This document shows positions 6,169 to 9,220 of a stretch of DNA of 9,220 nt, piece after piece. Position 1 is the first letter of the stretch. Each line of letters starts with the position of its first letter. This DNA is from an uncultured Oscillospiraceae bacterium (GTDB lineage: Bacteria; Bacillota; Clostridia; Oscillospirales; Oscillospiraceae): assembly GCA_934572355.1 (NCBI GenBank), contig CAKTKV010000056.1, positions 1-9,220 on the forward strand, in the 5' to 3' direction. Under the pieces are notes generated by a model. The model was not told the DNA's origin and did no database searches. It saw only the letters and a program-made list of their open reading frames with translations. Made by a program: the position numbers and the translations under genes.

Positions 6169-7935
6169 TCAGAAAATCACATCACAGTTCGGGAGGTTCT
6201 TGCGGATCAGCTCGACCTGCTCGAAGGTCAGCGGGTTGCCTGTGAGGTTCAGTGACTCAAGGCTGTACATCGCCATAAATGGCAGCTCGGAGCTGATATC
6301 GTTATAGGACACATCGAGTCTCACGATGTTCTGGAGGTACGAGATCGGTGTGATGTCCTCAAGGCGGTTGCCGCTGAGGTTCATGTCCGTTATTGAGAAA
6401 CGGCAGTCAGCATATTGCAGGGCATAGAGATTGCTGATGCAGTTGCCGCTGAGGTCGACGGACACTAGGTTCGGCAGCTTTGTGATGTTCTCTATATTGA
6501 TGATGCCGCAGGACGGCAGAGAAAGAATATCTGCGTCCGTCGTCACCGTGTGGCCATCTATAGACACGGAATACGCAAGGCCGGAGTGCTCTATGGTGCA
6601 GCTGCCGAGAGCCACGCCAAGTTCGTCAACGGCTTCGCCGGTCAGGGAGGGGTTATCCTCGACATAGAGCGTGCGCAGGAGCACAAGACCGCTGAGACTG
6701 TCAAGCCCCTCGTCCGTAAGTCCGGTGCCGCTGAGTCCAAGCACGGTAAGACTCCGCAGCTTGCGCAGGCCGGTGAAGCTCCTGAGTGGGTTATTGTCAA
6801 GATAGAGCTCGGTAAGCCCGGTCATCATGCTGAATGGCGCGGTACTCGTGACGCTGTTGTTCGCGGCGTTGAGGAAGGTGAGCGTACTGATGCCCATGAG
6901 CGGGCGCAGGTCGCTCAGCTGATTATCCGACACGTCGAGCCATACAAGCCCCGGGATGTTCATAAGCGGGCTGAGGTCGCTTATCTCGTTATTGCTGAGG
7001 TTCAGCCGCGTGAGCGCCTTGCAGTTAGAGAGCGCAGAAATATCGCGCAGACCCATGCCGCTGAGGTCAAGCTCCGTAACGTCCGACTTGAAGGTCGCAC
7101 CGCCGAAGCTTATATCCTGCACCTCCTCCTGCGCGGCCTCGCTGTGGATGGCGCAGTTGGGCAGTGCCTTGGATAGCGTCTCAAGCTGGCTTGCGGTGAT
7201 GGCGATGCCCTTGATGCTCAGGCTCGTCAGGTTCGTGAGGCTGCACAGCGGCGTAAGATCGGCAATGGGGTTATTGTCAAGGTACAGGGTGCGCAGGTTT
7301 GTCAGCTGGGTCAGGGGCTGGATATTGCTGATATTGTTGCCGCTGAGGTTCAGCGTCGTAAGCCCGCCGAGGGCGGTGAGCTTTGAGATATCATACAGTG
7401 AGTTTCCCGACGCGGACAGGCTCTCGAGCGCATATAGCTGCACGACCTCATCAAGCGCAGCGTCCGTCAGCCCCTGATTATCAAGGACAAGACTCGTCGT
7501 GCTCAATGAATACTGCCGGCCAGAGACCGTCACCTTTTCCGCCTGACTGAGAGTCTGGCGGTATTTCTCGATAGCTGAGATTCGCGCAACGACCGTAGGG
7601 TTCTGCAGATTCATCCTGCGCAGCACCTCAAGAGCCTTGGTGTAGTTCCCCTGTGTCTCGTAGCAGTCAGCCATGAGCATGAGGCAGTCATCCGTCTCGT
7701 CTATGGCTGCGGCCTTGCGCAGCGCCGAGAGCGCGCTGTCAAAGTCATTCGATGAATAGCTCTGCTGCGCCTGCTGCATATAGTTATTATACACGCGCTT
7801 ATCCGAAACGCCGCGCAGCACCACCGCGACGGCGATGATAAACACAGCCGCGAGAACAGCGCAGACGATATATATCGTGCGCTTCTCACCGCGTACGGCC
7901 ATCATGCCGCGCGGCTTTTTCTTCTCAGGCTTCAT
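6169..7935 (-). CDS. Membrane-anchored TPR and leucine-rich repeat protein
   Basis: The 588-aa protein begins with a basic segment (KKKPRG, RGEKR) and one hydrophobic helix (20-40). By the positive-inside rule the rest should be extracytoplasmic. Residues about 50-112 hold two TPR-like helix pairs (NNYMQQAQQSYSSNDFDSAL and DCYETQGNYTKALEVL). From about 134 to the end run some 15-17 leucine-rich repeats of the SDS22/internalin type (LxxLxLSGNxISxI). They fall into three modules, each ending in a Leu-x-Cys cap: C261 (LPNCAI), C446 (LGSCTI) and C584 (LPNCDV). LRR and TPR domains bind proteins, so a surface scaffold or adhesin role is plausible, but the partner is unknown. The frame is open 36 codons upstream, overlapping the previous gene. 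The start at 7935 is chosen for GGGAG 8 bases before it and for the sensible N-terminus. It overlaps the upstream stop by 11 bases, implying translational coupling. Confidence 0.88.
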   Translation of the reverse strand: MKPEKKKPRGMMAVRGEKRTIYIVCAVLAAVFIIAVAVVLRGVSDKRVYNNYMQQAQQSYSSNDFDSALSALRKAAAIDETDDCLMLMADCYETQGNYTKALEVLRRMNLQNPTVVARISAIEKYRQTLSQAEKVTVSGRQYSLSTTSLVLDNQGLTDAALDEVVQLYALESLSASGNSLYDISKLTALGGLTTLNLSGNNISNIQPLTQLTNLRTLYLDNNPIADLTPLCSLTNLTSLSIKGIAITASQLETLSKALPNCAIHSEAAQEEVQDISFGGATFKSDVTELDLSGMGLRDISALSNCKALTRLNLSNNEISDLSPLMNIPGLVWLDVSDNQLSDLRPLMGISTLTFLNAANNSVTSTAPFSMMTGLTELYLDNNPLRSFTGLRKLRSLTVLGLSGTGLTDEGLDSLSGLVLLRTLYVEDNPSLTGEAVDELGVALGSCTIEHSGLAYSVSIDGHTVTTDADILSLPSCGIINIENITKLPNLVSVDLSGNCISNLYALQYADCRFSITDMNLSGNRLEDITPISYLQNIVRLDVSYNDISSELPFMAMYSLESLNLTGNPLTFEQVELIRKNLPNCDVIF

Positions 7936-8674
7936 TACTGTTCTCCCGAACGGGTTCGGCTTCCGCTGCCGCGGCGGCCTCGGGCTGCTCCGCCGCTGTT
8001 GGTCCGGCAGGCGCAGCCTCCTCCGCAGGCGCCTGCGGAGCATCTGCCGTGGGCGCGCTCTGCGGCGGGATCACAACGGGGTCTGCGATCTTGGGCAGTT
8101 CAGGTTCGGCTGGCTGACGCTTCTTCAGTCCCATACCGGTGCAGAACAGCGCCGCCATGATGCACAGCACGGACATCTCCTGCATACCTGCCGAGAATGT
8201 CACAGGCTGGGCAGTGTTCGACAGGGCGGGGAGATCCTCAACAAAAACATGGTAGATAAACGGCAGGCCGAAGAGCGGCGGCAGGAGCCACTTTGTCCCG
8301 ATGCTGCCTGTAACAGTGCCGGTATAGAGCACTGCAACGACAAGATACAGCAGGATGCAGAGCACCATGTGGATCTTGCTGTAAAAGGTCAGGGACTTGA
8401 TTATAAAGAACACGACGCCGAGGAGCACAGGCAGCGCCGACACGAAAAATCCTTTCTTACCGAACAGACAGACGCACAGCGCGAAAAGAACGTTGCACGC
8501 GATAGGCAGGACGATCTGCGTCCAGGCAAAGGACGCGTCGCTCCACAGCCCCCAGCAGCCGATGAGCCGGAAGACCACCGCGATGAGCATGAGCATTACG
8601 GCTCCCTGCCCCCAGATGCTCTTGCTGTCGATATAATACCGGACTTTTCCATTTCCTTTTGCTTCGTTTTTCAT
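7925..8674 (-). CDS. Six-helix membrane protein with Ala/Pro/Glu-rich C-terminal tail, function unknown
   Basis: The 249-aa protein has about six hydrophobic segments: near 22-43, 50-72, 76-95, 102-122, 129-145 and 167-183. A soluble tail of about 65 residues follows, made mostly of Ala, Pro and Glu. The tail is probably disordered and, with KK right after the last helix, cytoplasmic. No transporter or enzyme motif was recognised; a remembered similarity to unnamed clostridial integral membrane proteins is all that can be offered. The frame extends 10 codons further up, but AAAAGGAGG (8689-8681) precedes the chosen ATG at 8674 by 6 bases. It is the first gene of a two-gene operon and overlaps the LRR gene by 11 bases, so the two products likely act together. 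The tail coding region contains a 20-base perfect palindrome. Confidence 0.88.
   Translation of the reverse strand: MKNEAKGNGKVRYYIDSKSIWGQGAVMLMLIAVVFRLIGCWGLWSDASFAWTQIVLPIACNVLFALCVCLFGKKGFFVSALPVLLGVVFFIIKSLTFYSKIHMVLCILLYLVVAVLYTGTVTGSIGTKWLLPPLFGLPFIYHVFVEDLPALSNTAQPVTFSAGMQEMSVLCIMAALFCTGMGLKKRQPAEPELPKIADPVVIPPQSAPTADAPQAPAEEAAPAGPTAAEQPEAAAAAEAEPVRENSNEA
8021..8040. repeat. 20-bp perfect GC-rich palindrome inside the membrane-protein tail
   Basis: CTCCGCAGGC at 8021-8030 is followed directly by its exact reverse complement at 8031-8040. In RNA it would form an 8-bp stem with a GCGC loop. It lies about 90 bases before the LRR start codon, within the Ala/Pro-rich coding stretch. It may simply reflect biased codons, or may act on elongation between the two genes. 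Confidence 0.7.
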
Positions 8675-8720
8675 ATATACCCTCCTTTTCGGAGTGCCAA
8701 ACAATATTATAATTCACTGT

Positions 8721-8749
8721 AGTATAGCACACATCCCGTATATTCGCAA
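8721..8749 (-). promoter_or_regulatory. Sigma-A promoter of the membrane protein/LRR operon
   Basis: On the minus strand, TTGCGA (8749-8744) and TATACT (8726-8721) are exactly 17 bases apart. The expected start near 8714 gives a leader of about 40 bases before the ATG at 8674. Confidence 0.8.
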
Positions 8750-8768
8750 GCCGCAGTGCCGAATACGG
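8736..8768. promoter_or_regulatory. Imperfect dyad between the divergent promoters, possible operator
   Basis: CCGTATATTCG (8736-8746) faces CGAATACGG (8760-8768); the arms match except for two extra bases in the left one, with 13 bases between. The left arm overlaps the -35 box of the leftward promoter. The right arm lies 8 bases upstream of the rightward -35 box. A regulator bound here could affect both. No regulator gene is in the window. Confidence 0.35.
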
Positions 8769-8776
8769 TTTTAGTA

Positions 8777-8805
8777 TGTACAAATCCGGGTGGAAATGAT
8801 ATAAT
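8777..8805 (+). promoter_or_regulatory. Extended -10 promoter of the nucleotidyltransferase
   Basis: TGTACA (8777-8782) and TATAAT (8800-8805) are 17 bases apart, and TGA directly before the hexamer makes an extended -10. The expected start near 8812 gives a leader of about 37 bases. Confidence 0.8.
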
Positions 8806-8848
8806 GCTTTTGCATTTTCAGATTTCTATGGACACAGAGGTGTTTATT

Positions 8849-9220
8849 ATGAGAGAGCCTACTCTTGTTATCCTTGCCGCGGGTATGGGCAGCCGCTTCG
8901 GCGGGCTGAAGCAGATCATGGCAGTGGATGACTTTGGCCACGCGATCATTGATTTTTCGCTGTATGACGCTTACCGTGCGGGGTTCCGCAAGGTCGCGTT
9001 CATCATCAAGCACGAGATCGAAGAGGACTTCAAGGCCGCGGTCAGCCGGCGCATGGAAAAGTATTTTGACGTAAAATACGTCTACCAGCAGCTCGACCTG
9101 CTGCCGGAGGGCTACAGCGTCCCCGAGGGGCGTGTGAAGCCATGGGGCACGGGGCATGCCGTGCTCTGCTGCCGCGGGATAGTGGACGGCCCGTTCGCCG
9201 TCATTAACGCGGATGACTTC
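8849..9220 (+). CDS. Nucleotidyltransferase (NTP transferase fold), N-terminal part, runs off right edge
   Basis: The 124 visible residues carry the signature LVILAAGMGSRFGGLKQI (residues 6-23), the nucleotide-binding loop of sugar-phosphate nucleotidyltransferases. KPWGTGHAVLCC follows, then the window ends in VINADDF, whose Asp residues belong to the metal-binding site. Such enzymes join a nucleoside triphosphate to a sugar phosphate or phosphocholine-like substrate to make an activated precursor for the cell envelope. The true substrate cannot be told from this part. An in-frame ATG seven codons upstream (8828) is rejected: it lacks a ribosome binding site and lies only about 16 bases from the expected transcript start, while 8849 has AGAGGTG at proper distance. 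The gene is cut by the window edge and diverges from the membrane protein/LRR operon. Confidence 0.88.
   Translation, partial: MREPTLVILAAGMGSRFGGLKQIMAVDDFGHAIIDFSLYDAYRAGFRKVAFIIKHEIEEDFKAAVSRRMEKYFDVKYVYQQLDLLPEGYSVPEGRVKPWGTGHAVLCCRGIVDGPFAVINADDF

Noticed and set aside
7936..8043. Upstream start for the LRR gene giving an Arg-rich 36-residue extension
   Set aside because: The extension is out-of-frame reading of the Ala/Pro-rich tail of the upstream gene; the ATG at 7935 has a ribosome binding site and leads straight into a normal membrane anchor.
7835..8722. 295-aa open frame on the plus strand opposite the membrane protein
   Set aside because: It is antisense to a well-supported gene with promoter, ribosome binding site and membrane helices; its composition (Arg/His/Gln-rich) is that of a shadow frame.

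Overview
The window looks like chromosomal DNA of a Gram-positive member of the Clostridia, most likely from the Oscillospirales/Ruminococcaceae part of the group. The reasons are a long-form HPF, a class B sortase with a wall-anchored substrate carrying a (V)PKTG sorting signal, strong GGAGG-type ribosome binding sites, sigma-A promoters, and GC-rich genes with AT-rich intergenic regions. The genus is an inference. No tRNA, rRNA, IS element, phage gene or CRISPR array was seen.

Layout from left to right. (1) Bases 1-1303, minus strand: a promoter drives rsmI (16S rRNA 2'-O-methyltransferase), followed after one base by the start of a gene that runs off the left edge and resembles the N-terminal part of a SAM-dependent methyltransferase. 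(2) 1306-1698, minus: a monocistronic 81-aa zinc-ribbon protein of unknown role, with its own AT-rich promoter and a perfect bidirectional terminator. (3) 1777-2464, minus: hpf (long-form ribosome hibernation factor), with an extended -10 promoter, a hairpin at the expected 5' end of the mRNA, and a terminator. (4) 2540-6153, plus: a leader with several inverted repeats, then a two-gene surface cassette. This is an 856-aa wall-anchored thioester-domain adhesin followed 15 bases later by a class B sortase, closed by a hairpin shared with the convergent operon. (5) 6169-8749, minus: a two-gene operon made of a six-helix membrane protein with an Ala/Pro/Glu-rich tail and, overlapping it by 11 bases, a membrane-anchored protein with TPR and leucine-rich repeats. 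(6) 8777-9220, plus: a divergent promoter and the first 124 residues of a nucleotidyltransferase that runs off the right edge.

How the genes fit together. The housekeeping genes at the left (rsmI, methyltransferase, hpf) concern rRNA modification and ribosome dormancy. The centre is cell-surface biology. The adhesin should be exported, cleaved at VPKTG by the neighbouring sortase and joined to the cell envelope, where its internal Cys-Gln thioester could bond covalently to a ligand. The convergent operon also points outward: positive residues precede a single N-terminal helix, so the TPR-LRR part should lie outside the membrane. The least explained pieces are the LRR/six-helix operon, the zinc-ribbon gene, the long pre-thioester region of the adhesin and the structured adhesin leader.
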